A DNA stretch of 47,165 bases from an uncultured Bacteroidales bacterium (lineage in GTDB: Bacteria; Bacteroidota; Bacteroidia; Bacteroidales; Bacteroidaceae): contig CADAEK010000021.1 of assembly GCA_902786925.1 (NCBI GenBank), forward strand, positions 1 through 47,165, given 5' to 3'. The position numbers and the translations under genes are program-made. Position 1 is the stretch's first letter. Each line of letters opens with the position of its first letter. This document shows, piece by piece, positions 1 to 8,209 of this stretch. Under the pieces are notes generated by a model that saw nothing but the letters and a program-made list of their open reading frames with translations, did no database searches and was not told the origin of the DNA.

Positions 1-522
1 ATGCCGCAATGCCTTCCCAGGATAAGTGAGTGTTTCTGTTTGTCCGTCAACGTTCAGCGAAAGTACCGATTGCTTTTTCTTCGTATCGTATGTAGCCTTT
101 GCCTCCAGCTCGTACCAGCGGTCCTTGACCACCTTACTACCAGCCCAGAGACGATGGCCTTGCTCATTCTTGTCAATAACTTCCACGAAGAAGCGTTGAG
201 CCGTATTGTCAAAACCGAGGGAAATATCACCCGTTAGCGAATTTTTGCCAATCAGAAAACTGCCTTTTCCTTCTTTGCAGACAAAGACTTGCTCCGTGCC
301 CAAAGTTCCGCATTTCACCTCCGCCTTCAGTCGCCATTCCTTCTGCATATCTTGATAGAAGAGTGGATTCTTGTCGTCAATCTTGTATTCGCTGACATTC
401 AGACGTAACTCCTTGCCTGGTTCATAATCCTTTATCTTCCAATCTTGGAGGGTATATACTTTTTGTGCATAAGCGCAAGTTAGTGCAAGCGCGAATTGTA
501 ATGTGATAAATAGTTTTTTCAT
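1..522 (-). CDS. Secreted protein with LamG/concanavalin-like domain (C-terminus beyond window)
   Basis: Reading leftward from an ATG at 520-522, the frame stays open for 174 codons to the window edge, so the C-terminus is missing. The protein begins with a short signal peptide (MKKLFITLQFALALTCAYAQ) followed by beta-rich sequence. Features such as WYELEAKATYD and LSLNVDGQ resemble the strands of LamG / concanavalin-A-like lectin domains, which often sit at the N-terminus of secreted glycosidases or sialidases of Bacteroidales. The start lies 6 bp after the GH115 stop codon, so the two genes are almost certainly one operon and probably act on the same glycan. The catalytic domain, if any, is outside the window and its class cannot be told. 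Confidence 0.7.
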   Translation of the reverse strand, partial: MKKLFITLQFALALTCAYAQKVYTLQDWKIKDYEPGKELRLNVSEYKIDDKNPLFYQDMQKEWRLKAEVKCGTLGTEQVFVCKEGKGSFLIGKNSLTGDISLGFDNTAQRFFVEVIDKNEQGHRLWAGSKVVKDRWYELEAKATYDTKKKQSVLSLNVDGQTETLTYPGKALRH

Positions 523-528
523 AATTGT

Positions 529-2937
529 TTATTCTTTGCCGTGATAGGATGGATGTTCATTATCAGGATTAATGACTAATTTTTCAACGACGATTTCCGG
601 GTCTATCATCACAACTTTAACGGTATGATTGCCTTCTGTAGGTATGTCGAGGTCGATGCTGAGCCATCGAAGGTTGTCAAACACCTCGCTGCGCATACGT
701 TGACGGGTACCAGACAGATAGATGTCGCTTGCAGGTCGAGGAAGTGGTTTCAGCACCTTCGAACGTGCAATATTCTCTTTTGTATATTCGTTGAAAGTGT
801 CCACATAACCTTGTCGGGCATCAATGGTCTGCATCTCGCCATCATCGACACGAACACCGATACGGAGTCCGCGTGCAGGGTTGATGTCGTTGGTAGGCAA
901 GATTCCCAGTGCCAGCTTTTGTTTGCCTGATTGTGAGAAGTGGATGTCATATTCCAATGTGGCGCCATCTCCCAGAGGACGGCTTTTTGCCGTAACGGGT
1001 TCAATGCCCATATTACCCTTGCCGCGTCCCAGTCCTGGCAGAAACACCCAGCGGGCATCATCTGTGGCTGTTCTGCGTGTGTAGTCATGTGCCATGATGG
1101 CGGTCTCGTTGGGCACAACAAGCGTCTTTCCTTTGTCGTATGTTTGGTTGGCTTTGGGAAGTGTATTCTCGTTGGGCATTGACCACATCCTGTAGCCGAT
1201 GTGCTTGTCGAGCATCATGCCATCCCACTTGCCTCCAGCAATGGCCTTGTTATATTTGTCGGTCATCTGCTTGTCACGCTCAAAAAGGGTCTGCATCGTA
1301 ACCGAATCGCCCCAAGTGGCAGCCAGATATATCTTCGCAACTCCAGCACTTGCTACGGCAGGATACTCCACTAATTGATAGAACGCATCTTGCATTTCCG
1401 CAGGTATCTTTTTGCTGAGTGATAGTGTTTGTTTCTCCAGTTTGTCCCATCGCTCATACATGCGCTGTGCCTCACCCGTCTCAACGCTATAGATGCCTAC
1501 ACGCTGCACTTCTGGCTTGCGTTCCAAATTCATTTTTGAATACTCCGTAACGATGTCTGCTATTTCTTTTGCATATTCACCGCCAAAGATGCTCCGTGCC
1601 CAGTCCACCATGTACTGGTCAATCTTGTCGGCTGGATAGAGGTCGGGATTCCATGCATAGTGCATGATGAAGTCGATAGGCATTTCCTTGGGCTTAAGGT
1701 CGCCCACGTTGATAATCCAGATGCGGTCAATGCCTGTTTGATAGGCGAGATTCAGTTGTTCGCGAATCTTGGCTGCAGTTGTTGTGTTTATCCATCGGTC
1801 ATTCCAGGGTCCACCGTTCATGTCAATGTGGTAGTACATGCCCATGCCTCCCTTTCGTGCCTGTTCCTTCGCTGGACCTGTGCGACGGATGTACCCCCAG
1901 TTGTTGTCGCAGAAGAGCAGGGTGACATCATCAGGAACTGTGAAACCAGCATCGTAATAGCGTTGCACCTCGGTGAAAATGGCCCACAATTGCGGAACCT
2001 CACTGGCTGGCTTCTTATACACACGTTCAATAATCTCGCGCTGACCATCCACGACATCTTTCAGCGTCTTCATGTTGTCTTCGTCATCGCCATTGCCCAT
2101 GGCCACATCACCGTCGCCACGCATACCGATGGTGATGAGGTTGTCGTATGCCTTGTTGCGCTCCAGCCCTTCTTCAAAGAATCTGTCAAGATTGGCCTTG
2201 TTTGTCGCATAATCCCACGCACCTATACTGTCTTTACGATATACATACTCCTTGTGGGCACGCATCAAACGGCTGTTCCACATGGCGGGCCAGAAGTAGT
2301 TGGCTTTCAGACGGAGCATGAGTTCAAAGATGCGAGCGTATGCCTTGGAATTGATGCCTCCAAACTGGTTGTTACACCACGTGCCGAACGAAGGCCACTC
2401 GTCGTTGATGAATATGCCGCGATATTTGACTTTAGGTTCACCATCTGTGTAGACGCCGCTCTTGGCAAAAATCTGTTCATGTTTCTGGATGGGTGCATCA
2501 GCCATCCAGTACCAGGGCGAGACTCCTATTTGTCTTGACAGTTCGTAGATGCCATAGATGGTGCCACGCTTGTCTGAACCCAGTATGACGAGCTTGCCTT
2601 TGTCCGTAAAAATCAAATACTGCTCCCATTTGCCCTGCAGCTCTTTGGATTGCTGCTTGTACTTCTTGGCAAGCTTGCTTTTCCCGATGGTGCCCACCAC
2701 AATGGGTGCATCTGCGCTGCCTGTGACGGCTTTGAAGTCGTTGCGCAGATTCTCCACAGCAATTCTTACGCCTTTCCAGTCGCTGGCATCATAGGTGATG
2801 GTGTCTGATGTTCCTGTCAGCTCTACATCGGAAAATGAGTGCCGCTTAAAGGTTACAAAATCTGTTGCAGATGCTACATTTGTGCATACAGCTATCAAGA
2901 GGGTTGTGATAAAAGTTTTGGTCGTCTTCAATTTCAT
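529..2937 (-). CDS. Glycoside hydrolase family 115, xylan alpha-1,2-glucuronidase
   Basis: The 802-residue protein begins with a signal peptide (residues 1-24, cleavage near VASA/TD). Family hallmarks are visible: RGIFINDEWPSFGTW at about 173-187, LKANYFWPAMW at 210-220, FCDNNWGYIRR near 342 and a MNGGPWNDRW stretch near 375, all in the barrel that forms the GH115 active site. The C-terminal roughly 180 residues fit the beta-sandwich domain of the family. GH115 enzymes remove (4-O-methyl-)glucuronic acid from internal and terminal xylose of glucuronoxylan. The export signal puts it in the periplasm or on the surface. The length is at the short end for the family but no part looks lost. It is the first gene of an operon with the LamG-like gene. 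Confidence 0.9.
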   Translation of the reverse strand: MKLKTTKTFITTLLIAVCTNVASATDFVTFKRHSFSDVELTGTSDTITYDASDWKGVRIAVENLRNDFKAVTGSADAPIVVGTIGKSKLAKKYKQQSKELQGKWEQYLIFTDKGKLVILGSDKRGTIYGIYELSRQIGVSPWYWMADAPIQKHEQIFAKSGVYTDGEPKVKYRGIFINDEWPSFGTWCNNQFGGINSKAYARIFELMLRLKANYFWPAMWNSRLMRAHKEYVYRKDSIGAWDYATNKANLDRFFEEGLERNKAYDNLITIGMRGDGDVAMGNGDDEDNMKTLKDVVDGQREIIERVYKKPASEVPQLWAIFTEVQRYYDAGFTVPDDVTLLFCDNNWGYIRRTGPAKEQARKGGMGMYYHIDMNGGPWNDRWINTTTAAKIREQLNLAYQTGIDRIWIINVGDLKPKEMPIDFIMHYAWNPDLYPADKIDQYMVDWARSIFGGEYAKEIADIVTEYSKMNLERKPEVQRVGIYSVETGEAQRMYERWDKLEKQTLSLSKKIPAEMQDAFYQLVEYPAVASAGVAKIYLAATWGDSVTMQTLFERDKQMTDKYNKAIAGGKWDGMMLDKHIGYRMWSMPNENTLPKANQTYDKGKTLVVPNETAIMAHDYTRRTATDDARWVFLPGLGRGKGNMGIEPVTAKSRPLGDGATLEYDIHFSQSGKQKLALGILPTNDINPARGLRIGVRVDDGEMQTIDARQGYVDTFNEYTKENIARSKVLKPLPRPASDIYLSGTRQRMRSEVFDNLRWLSIDLDIPTEGNHTVKVVMIDPEIVVEKLVINPDNEHPSYHGKE

Positions 2938-3026
2938 ACGCGTCCTTTTCTATCCTGCGCTTCTACGCTGGGGTATTCTATAGGTTTAAGAAGAATGGAA
3001 AGTAGGTTTTGGAAGTAATTGGAAGA

Positions 3027-3034
3027 CAAAGTTA
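3027..3034 (-). promoter_or_regulatory. Bacteroidetes -7 box for the GH115 operon
   Basis: Read on the minus strand this is TAACTTTG, matching TAnnTTTG, about 90 bp upstream of the GH115 start codon. No convincing -33 TTTG box stands 19-21 bp further up, so the call rests on the -7 box and position. Confidence 0.45.
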
Positions 3035-3233
3035 CACAAAATAATACAAATAGGGTTGTTGCCAGTGGAGAAAAAGGACCGAATCGGCTGAATTCAGTTC
3101 CCAATGCATGGTATTGAGCCAATCGATACCCTCCAATCGATGTGCCCCACATCGCCTCTGAGGGTGTGATGGAGCATCGGTTGAAGGTGCCTCAATGTGG
3201 GGGCTTCGGACTTGATGAGGCTCAAAAACACAA

Positions 3234-3261
3234 GGAGCAACATCCCGAAGGATGCTGCTCC
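3234..3261 (-). terminator. UUCG-tetraloop terminator after the rubrerythrin/ADH chimera
   Basis: On the minus strand GGAGCAGCATCC pairs with GGATGTTGCTCC (one G-U pair) around a TTCG tetraloop, followed by TTGTGTTTTTG. On the plus strand the same pair becomes an A-C mismatch, which favours a minus-strand role. Confidence 0.7.
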
Positions 3262-3327
3262 CTGCTTTGATTCAATTTAAGGGAATAAATATGAAAACGA
3301 AATTATCCTAGGTAAAGCATTCTTTGT

Positions 3328-3740
3328 TTATTTCATCGAAGCCTTGAGTATCTCCGTGATGTCCTCGGACTTCAAGTCGAGATATCCGGCTGGGAAGCAG
3401 ATGGTGCCCTGGGTGATGCCTGGAATCATTTCCTCTGTGGCACCCAGTTCGGAGATAGTCAGCGGCAAACCAATCTCCAGCATCCAGTTCTTGCGGCAAA
3501 GCTCTCTGCCAGTTTCCAGATGTCGGCATTGTACTTGCCGTTGAGGGTAGCGTAGAATCCTGCATGGACGGCCTCTTGATTGGCCATCTCGATAAAGGTC
3601 TGCGAAACCTCCTCGGGGTAGCCCTGCTCCTTGGCCATGCGTGCGAGCGCATAGTACACCATTACTCCTGCGGCTTCTGCCTTGGCGGATCCGTCGCATA
3701 ACTTCTCAAAATCGGTTCCTTTTGTGAGTCCGTAAATCAT
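3328..3740 (-). pseudogene. Broken chimera: rubrerythrin N-half joined out of frame to iron-alcohol-dehydrogenase C-end
   Basis: From the ATG at 3738-3740 the first about 80 codons encode a ferritin-like rubrerythrin half: MIYGLTKGTDFEKLCDGSAK, then a helix with an iron-ligand Glu (KAEAAGVMVYYAL) and the ExxH helix (NQEAVHAGFYA). The frame runs into TGA at 3459-3461 after LAESFAARTG. In the adjacent frame, starting near 3500, the sequence reads IGLPLTISELGATEEMIPG and ends GYLDLKSEDITEILKASMK, stopping at 3328-3330. That second part resembles the extreme C-terminus of iron-containing alcohol dehydrogenases. The last two rubrerythrin helices and nearly all of the dehydrogenase are absent. The simplest reading is a deletion that fused two neighbouring redox genes and killed both. 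A one-base sequencing error would restore one continuous frame of about 137 residues, but that protein would still be a chimera. Confidence 0.6.
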
Positions 3741-3771
3741 AATGTGTAATTTGATGAATGAATTGCTTTCG

Positions 3772-4461
3772 TTATGCCCATTCAAAGTTGTTCTTTCCTG
3801 CACCCACCTCGAAATGATACTTGGCGATGCCGAGATCCATGCGGGTGTAGCCAATCAGGGAGAAACTCCTCTTGGCGATGACCTGGGCTGGCTGCCCGTC
3901 TTTTGCGGGGGTGTATTCAAAGAAGAACTTCTGCTGGTTGACGGCTGTGGGAGCGAGCAGGGCGGCTTCAACTCCCTTCTTGAACCAGGAAGGAGTGGTG
4001 TCGCTGGCATTGCTCACTTGCTCGACGGTCTTCGTCTTGTGGCTGACACCTTGTGTCTCGCCATAGCCAAGGGCGATGTAGCAAGCGATTTTCTCGTCTT
4101 CGCCCAGCACGTACGTGCCTGGCACCTTTGAGTAGGAGAGTCCTACCCAACAGGTGTTTAAGCCGAGTCTTTGAGCCAGCAGAACCAGCTGCTCTCCGTA
4201 ATAGCCAATTCGCTCGTCGAGGTCGTCACTCTTGCGACCAGCCATCACTAGATAATTGGTGACGTTGGAGAACTTCCCGTACTTGGCCAACTTGCCCTGA
4301 AAGGCCTTGGGCTCATTCTTGATGAGTTGGATGTGCAGATGCCCCTGGCGGTTCATCTCCTCAATCCCTTTCTCCAGCGCCATGACCACGTCTTCTGCCA
4401 GGGGCTGCGCTTTGTATGCCCTCACGCTATGGCGGGCCTTGATTGCTTCTTCTAAATTCAT
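3772..4461 (-). CDS. Nitroreductase-family FMN oxidoreductase (TM1586-like)
   Basis: This 229-residue protein opens with the nitroreductase signature MNLEEAIKARHSVRAYKAQP, whose RHSVR segment contacts the FMN phosphate in this fold. Later segments include GEQLVLLAQRLGLNTCWVG and, near the C-terminus, LLAPTAVNQQKFFFEYT, typical of the compact TM1586-type subgroup. Such enzymes use NAD(P)H to reduce flavin-accessible substrates; the natural substrate is not evident. It lies 31 bp upstream of the rubrerythrin-like remnant on the same strand, which suggests a former oxidative-stress or redox cluster. Confidence 0.85.
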   Translation of the reverse strand: MNLEEAIKARHSVRAYKAQPLAEDVVMALEKGIEEMNRQGHLHIQLIKNEPKAFQGKLAKYGKFSNVTNYLVMAGRKSDDLDERIGYYGEQLVLLAQRLGLNTCWVGLSYSKVPGTYVLGEDEKIACYIALGYGETQGVSHKTKTVEQVSNASDTTPSWFKKGVEAALLAPTAVNQQKFFFEYTPAKDGQPAQVIAKRSFSLIGYTRMDLGIAKYHFEVGAGKNNFEWA

Positions 4462-4499
4462 GCTATTTTGTTGTTTTGTTTCTTCGAACTTGTTTGTAC

Positions 4500-4553
4500 C
4501 TATCTCGCCATTGCGACGAGAGCGAGTAGGATGGTGATGATTGTTTGCTTGCT
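4500..4553 (-). pseudogene. Possible signal-peptide remnant upstream of the nitroreductase
   Basis: Read on the minus strand, the frame ending at the TAG of 4500-4502 gives KQTIITILLALVAMAR, preceded by Ser (AGC) where a Met would be expected. Apart from the lost start codon this is a typical Bacteroidetes secretion signal. It has no body, and lies about 40 bp upstream of the nitroreductase start. It could be the decayed 5' end of a lost exported gene, or chance. Confidence 0.3.
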
Positions 4554-4600
4554 ATAGGTTATTGTCTTTAAATTTACTTAACTTCAGAACGTCGAATCGT

Positions 4601-5773
4601 CTATCCTTTGTAAGTTTTAGCCTTTTGCTCCAGTTCTGACAAGCGGTCAAGAGCCGCCTTCAGGGTGTCATCTCGCTTGGCAAAATGGAAACGGATAAGA
4701 TGATGAACATCTTCTCGGAAGAAGCAGCTGCCTGGAACAGCACCCACACCGACATGCTCAGCCAGCCACTCGCAGAAATGCAGGTCGTTCTTTACGCCAT
4801 ATTTCGTCACATCGAGCAGTACATAATAAGCGCCCTGCGGGTCGGTGAAGTCAAGCCCAAATTGTCTCAGTCCGTCGCAGAAGAGTTGCTTCATGTGTGT
4901 ATAGTGTGCTTGAAGTTCATGATAATAACTATCTTGAAATGAGAGACCTATAGTTGCTGCTTCCATCAATGGCGCAGCAGCGCCTACCGTCAGGAAGTCA
5001 TGCACTTTCTTTACTCGGTCTATGATATTTTCTGGCGCGATGACATATCCCAGTCGCCACCCTGTGATGCTATAGGTCTTAGATAACGAGCTGCATGAAA
5101 CGGTTCGTTCCCACATGCCTGGAAGCGTGGAGATATAGACATGCTGGTGAGGGGCATAGACGATGTGCTCATATACTTCATCTGTGATTACGTAACCGTC
5201 ATATTTGATGATGATGTCTGCTATCGTCTGGAGTTCTTCACGCGTAAACACCTTGCCACATGGATTCGACGGATTGCAGAGCACCATAGCCTTTGCGCCT
5301 TTCCTAAAAGCATCTTCGAGCAGATTGGCATCAAACTCAAATGTGGGTGGCACGAGGGGAATATATATCGGCTCTGCACCTGTAAGAATCGTGTCAGCCG
5401 TGTAGTTCTCGTAGAAGGGTGAGAAGATGGCCACCTTGTCACCCGGATTGACGATTGTCATCATGGTTGCCATCATCGCCTCAGTAGAGCCACAGGTCAC
5501 AACGATGTTCTTGTTGGCATCGATGTCCAATCCCGTGAAGTGACGCTGCTTTTTTGCCAATGCCTCACGGAAGTTTTGTGCTCCCCAAGTAATGGCGTAC
5601 TGATGTGGCCCATGTGGCGCTATTTCTGCCAGACGATTCGTAATCTCCTTGGGAGGGTCGAAGTCAGGAAACCCTTGCGAGAGATTGATGGCCCCGTACT
5701 GATTTGAGATACGGGTCATTCTGCGGATAATGGAATCTGTGAATCCAGATGTGCGGGTGGATAGTGGTTTCAT
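4601..5773 (-). CDS. Class I/II PLP-dependent aminotransferase
   Basis: The chosen start at 5773 (MKPLSTRTSGF) gives 390 residues; an ATG 36 bp further upstream adds residues that look like leader. Fold type I aminotransferase features are clear: INLSQGFPDF near the start, TCGSTEAMM, the NPSNPCGKV loop, DEVYEH with the pyridine-binding Asp near 198, and SLSKTYSITGWRLGY with the PLP lysine at about 232. The overall pattern is closest to the methionine / kynurenine (glutamine-phenylpyruvate) aminotransferase group. The exact amino donor cannot be decided from sequence. It stands alone, with its own promoter about 180 bp upstream. Confidence 0.88.
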   Translation of the reverse strand: MKPLSTRTSGFTDSIIRRMTRISNQYGAINLSQGFPDFDPPKEITNRLAEIAPHGPHQYAITWGAQNFREALAKKQRHFTGLDIDANKNIVVTCGSTEAMMATMMTIVNPGDKVAIFSPFYENYTADTILTGAEPIYIPLVPPTFEFDANLLEDAFRKGAKAMVLCNPSNPCGKVFTREELQTIADIIIKYDGYVITDEVYEHIVYAPHQHVYISTLPGMWERTVSCSSLSKTYSITGWRLGYVIAPENIIDRVKKVHDFLTVGAAAPLMEAATIGLSFQDSYYHELQAHYTHMKQLFCDGLRQFGLDFTDPQGAYYVLLDVTKYGVKNDLHFCEWLAEHVGVGAVPGSCFFREDVHHLIRFHFAKRDDTLKAALDRLSELEQKAKTYKG

Positions 5774-6233
5774 GTAGATGTAAACTAATATGCTTCGATG
5801 AGCAAGCATTGAAGTGACTTTGCTCCCGAGTTGATGTCGTGTGCAGGAAAGAGTGTCCAGCCTTTAGTGGATGCGAGAAGTGCGCTCAAGCATTAGAAAT
5901 TCCATTGGGCACATCTCCACACAATCAAGGCCGCAGTCTTTTCCGTCTGCAAAGGTATTAAAAAACAACGTTCTGCCGTTCGTTGCCAAGTTAAAAAAGA
6001 AGTTTAATCAGTTCAAACTCTCCGAAGGAGTATGTTTTGATGATTGACAGTTCGTAATGCAATAAGGAGTGTCTTTTCCTGATTTTGGTTGACAGTTTTT
6101 TGTACCTTTCCTGATGCGGTTGACAATCATTCCTCTGATAAAGTTGGCGCCTTAGCTTTGTTTGCCCCACAAAAGCGAGAGGGGAAAGTCGTTCTTTGAA
6201 ATTCTTATTCAGTTGATTTGTTCATCTTGTGAA
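5774..6233. other. Gene-free interval between aminotransferase and acetyltransferase
   Basis: About 460 bp. The left 180 bp is the aminotransferase leader. The right 260 bp is AT-rich, contains three TTGACA copies at 6044-6049, 6089-6094 and 6120-6125, and a plus-strand TACCTTTC at 6103-6110 that resembles a -7 box but faces no gene. No terminator hairpin for the acetyltransferase is obvious. Confidence 0.4.
5950..5957 (-). promoter_or_regulatory. Bacteroidetes -7 box for the aminotransferase
   Basis: The minus strand reads TACCTTTG followed by C, a full match to TAnnTTTG. The implied transcript has an untranslated leader of about 165 nt, long for this genome. No clear -33 box and no recognised riboswitch were seen in the leader. 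Confidence 0.55.
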
Positions 6234-6812
6234 TCATTCGCACGGAGAATCAATCTCTTTGATGACTTTGGCAGGAACACCTCCAACCATCATGTTGTCT
6301 GGAACATCCTTCGTCACTACAGCACCTGCGGCAACGATGGCGTTCTTGCCAATCGTGACGCCTGGGCAGATGATGGCGCCGATGCCTATCCACGCATTCT
6401 CTTTGATTGTCACCTTCCCAAAGTGAAAAAGGTTGTGCCTGTCTTGCAGATCATGATTGACCGTTGTAATCTTCACTTCCGGGCCTATCAGGACATTGTC
6501 CTCTATCACCACCTTCCCTGGGGAGAGGATAGTTGCTCCTTTGTTGATGGTCACATTTCTTCCAATCGTCATCCGGCATCCGCAATCGCAATAGAATGGT
6601 GATACGATAACGACACTATCGTCTATTTCGCACTGGAAGAGTTCTTCGAGCAGACTTTTGTAATCGGAATCTGTAGGTTTCTTGGAGGAGATTCTTAGGC
6701 ATAGCTCATGACTCCGTATCATCTCTGCCTCCACGTTGCGCATACGGGGGTCGCTTTTGTAGCTAGACCCTGTGGCATCTATCTGGTCAAACATAAGGTC
6801 TCTTTGTTGCAT
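6234..6812 (-). CDS. Maltose/galactoside O-acetyltransferase-type hexapeptide protein
   Basis: The 192-residue protein has the architecture of the LacA/Maa group of acetyl-CoA sugar O-acetyltransferases: an N-terminal helical segment (residues 1-60), then left-handed beta-helix hexapeptide repeats ([65 protein letters not shown]) and the closing [14 protein letters not shown]. The catalytic His is H120 in TTVNHDL. Such enzymes acetylate the 6-OH of glucosides or galactosides in the cytoplasm. It lies just downstream of the galactose operon on the same strand but behind that operon's terminator. Confidence 0.87.
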   Translation of the reverse strand: MQQRDLMFDQIDATGSSYKSDPRMRNVEAEMIRSHELCLRISSKKPTDSDYKSLLEELFQCEIDDSVVIVSPFYCDCGCRMTIGRNVTINKGATILSPGKVVIEDNVLIGPEVKITTVNHDLQDRHNLFHFGKVTIKENAWIGIGAIICPGVTIGKNAIVAAGAVVTKDVPDNMMVGGVPAKVIKEIDSPCE

Positions 6813-6940
6813 TTTTCTTTTGGGTTCGTTTTTCTGATATTTCGTAGGTGCTATATCACCGGAGTTTTGTGGCTTTGTTATTTCAGCATGCTATTATAGG
6901 CTGTCTGCAGGAATAGCCTGCGGTGGAATTGTCTGGTATT

Positions 6941-6975
6941 AAAATAGGGGGAGCCCGTGTTGATGAACTCCCCCT
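6941..6975 (-). terminator. Terminator of the galactose operon
   Basis: AGGGGGAG (6946-6953) and CTCCCCCT (6968-6975) form a GC-rich 8-bp stem; on the minus strand the stem is followed by ATTTTAAT. It lies 27 bp beyond the galK stop. Confidence 0.75.
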
Positions 6976-7002
6976 TGGGTATGATTAGATGTGTTGTTCG
7001 CT

Positions 7003-8169
7003 TTACGCCAGCTTGCGTGAGCCGTCACCGATAACGACGTCGATGACGATTGGCTTCTTGCCGTACTTGTCCTGGAACTTGTCAACGGCAGTCTTCACGA
7101 AATTGTCATAAAGCTCGTCGGCAACGAGGTTGATGGTGCAGCCGCCAAAGCCACCGCCCATGATGCGTGAACCTGTCACAGAGCACTCCTTGGCAATGTC
7201 GTTCAAGAAGTCGAGCTCTTCGCAAGACACTTCGTAATCTTTGGAGAGGCCATAGTGGGTCTCGTACATCTTCTGACCTACAGTCTCGTAGTCGCCCTTC
7301 TCGAGCGCGTCGCAGACAGCCAGCACACGGTCTTTCTCGCCGAGTACGAAAGTAGCGCGCTTGATGTCTTCAGCTGATACCTTGCCTTCGATTTCCTTGA
7401 GCTCTTCCCATGTAGCTTCGCGAAGGGTAGTGATTTCCTTCTCTGGGTGGAGTTCCTTGATGGCCTTCACGCAGTTCTCGCAAGAACGACGGCGGTCATT
7501 GTAAGGTGAACCCACGAGTTCGTGCTTGACACATGAGTTGATGAGCACGAGCTTGTAGCCCTTAGGATTCCATGGGAAGTACTCGAACTCGCCAGAGCGG
7601 CAGTCGAGACGCATGAGGTTGCCCTTCTTGCCGTGTACAGAAGCGAACTGGTCCATGATGCCGCAGTTCACGCCGATGTACTTGTGCTCTGTTGCCTGAC
7701 CTACCTTGGCAAGGGTCATCTTGTCAATCTTGTTGTTGCCGAAGAGGTCATTGATGGCGAATGCATATGTGGATTCAAGTGCTGCTGAAGAGGACATGCC
7801 TGCTCCGTTAGGCACATCGCCTGCGAAGGCTGTGTCGAAGCCCTGAACGGGTACGCCGAGTGCCATCATTTCACGGATAACGCCGAAGATATAGCGAAAG
7901 TGTGTAGCCTTTGGACCTTTCTCATCATCGATAGAGAACTCTACGTAGTCCTTCAAGTCGATGGAATAAGCACGAACGGTGCGTGTGCCGTTAGGACGAA
8001 CCTCGGCAATCATGCCTTGTTCTACAGCACCTGGGAACACGAAGCCACCATTGTAGTCGGTGTGCTCACCGATGAGGTTGATACGGCCAGGTGAAGCGTA
8101 AACTGAACCTGGCTCACCGCCGAGGTGCTTGATAAAACGAGTTCTTACATCATCAATTTTCAATTTCAT
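7003..8169 (-). CDS. galK: Galactokinase
   Basis: The 388-residue protein carries the GHMP-kinase motifs in order: the galactokinase signature GRINLIGEHTDYNGG at 28-42, the ATP-binding motif GDVPNGAGMSSSAALE at 117-132, and GSRIMGGGFGGCTI near 345. It phosphorylates alpha-D-galactose at C1, the first committed step of the Leloir pathway. It is the last gene of the galM - permease - galK transcript, 40 bp after the permease, and is followed by a terminator. The start at 8169 has no Shine-Dalgarno sequence, as usual for this group. galT and galE are not in the window. Confidence 0.96.
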   Translation of the reverse strand: MKLKIDDVRTRFIKHLGGEPGSVYASPGRINLIGEHTDYNGGFVFPGAVEQGMIAEVRPNGTRTVRAYSIDLKDYVEFSIDDEKGPKATHFRYIFGVIREMMALGVPVQGFDTAFAGDVPNGAGMSSSAALESTYAFAINDLFGNNKIDKMTLAKVGQATEHKYIGVNCGIMDQFASVHGKKGNLMRLDCRSGEFEYFPWNPKGYKLVLINSCVKHELVGSPYNDRRRSCENCVKAIKELHPEKEITTLREATWEELKEIEGKVSAEDIKRATFVLGEKDRVLAVCDALEKGDYETVGQKMYETHYGLSKDYEVSCEELDFLNDIAKECSVTGSRIMGGGFGGCTINLVADELYDNFVKTAVDKFQDKYGKKPIVIDVVIGDGSRKLA

Positions 8170-8209
8170 AACTTATTAGGTTTTTGATGGTTAGAAATAT
8201 TTTGTTAAT

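Larger units (their letters stand above)
2938..3327. other. Gene-free interval upstream of GH115
   Basis: About 390 bp with no credible gene. It holds the -7 box at 3027-3034, a perfect 7-bp inverted repeat (CGATGTG, 3 bp, CACATCG) at 3138-3154, two direct copies of CCAATCGAT just left of and overlapping it, and a terminator hairpin at 3234-3261. The palindrome, about 105 bp upstream of the -7 box, is a candidate operator for the glycosidase operon; this is inference from position only. Confidence 0.5.

Noticed and set aside
1660..2538. Long open frame (292 codons) on the plus strand inside the GH115 gene
   Set aside because: It is antisense to a well-supported glycosidase, its protein has no recognisable domain, and it is explained by codon bias of the real gene.
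2934..3152. 72-codon frame overlapping the GH115 start
   Set aside because: Composition is not protein-like and it spans the promoter region; treated as non-coding leader.
5774..5950. Riboswitch in the long aminotransferase leader
   Set aside because: No match to SAM, lysine or other riboswitch cores that I can recognise; only the leader length is unusual.
6162..6602. 146-codon plus-strand frame over the acetyltransferase
   Set aside because: Antisense to the hexapeptide repeats and lacks any motif.
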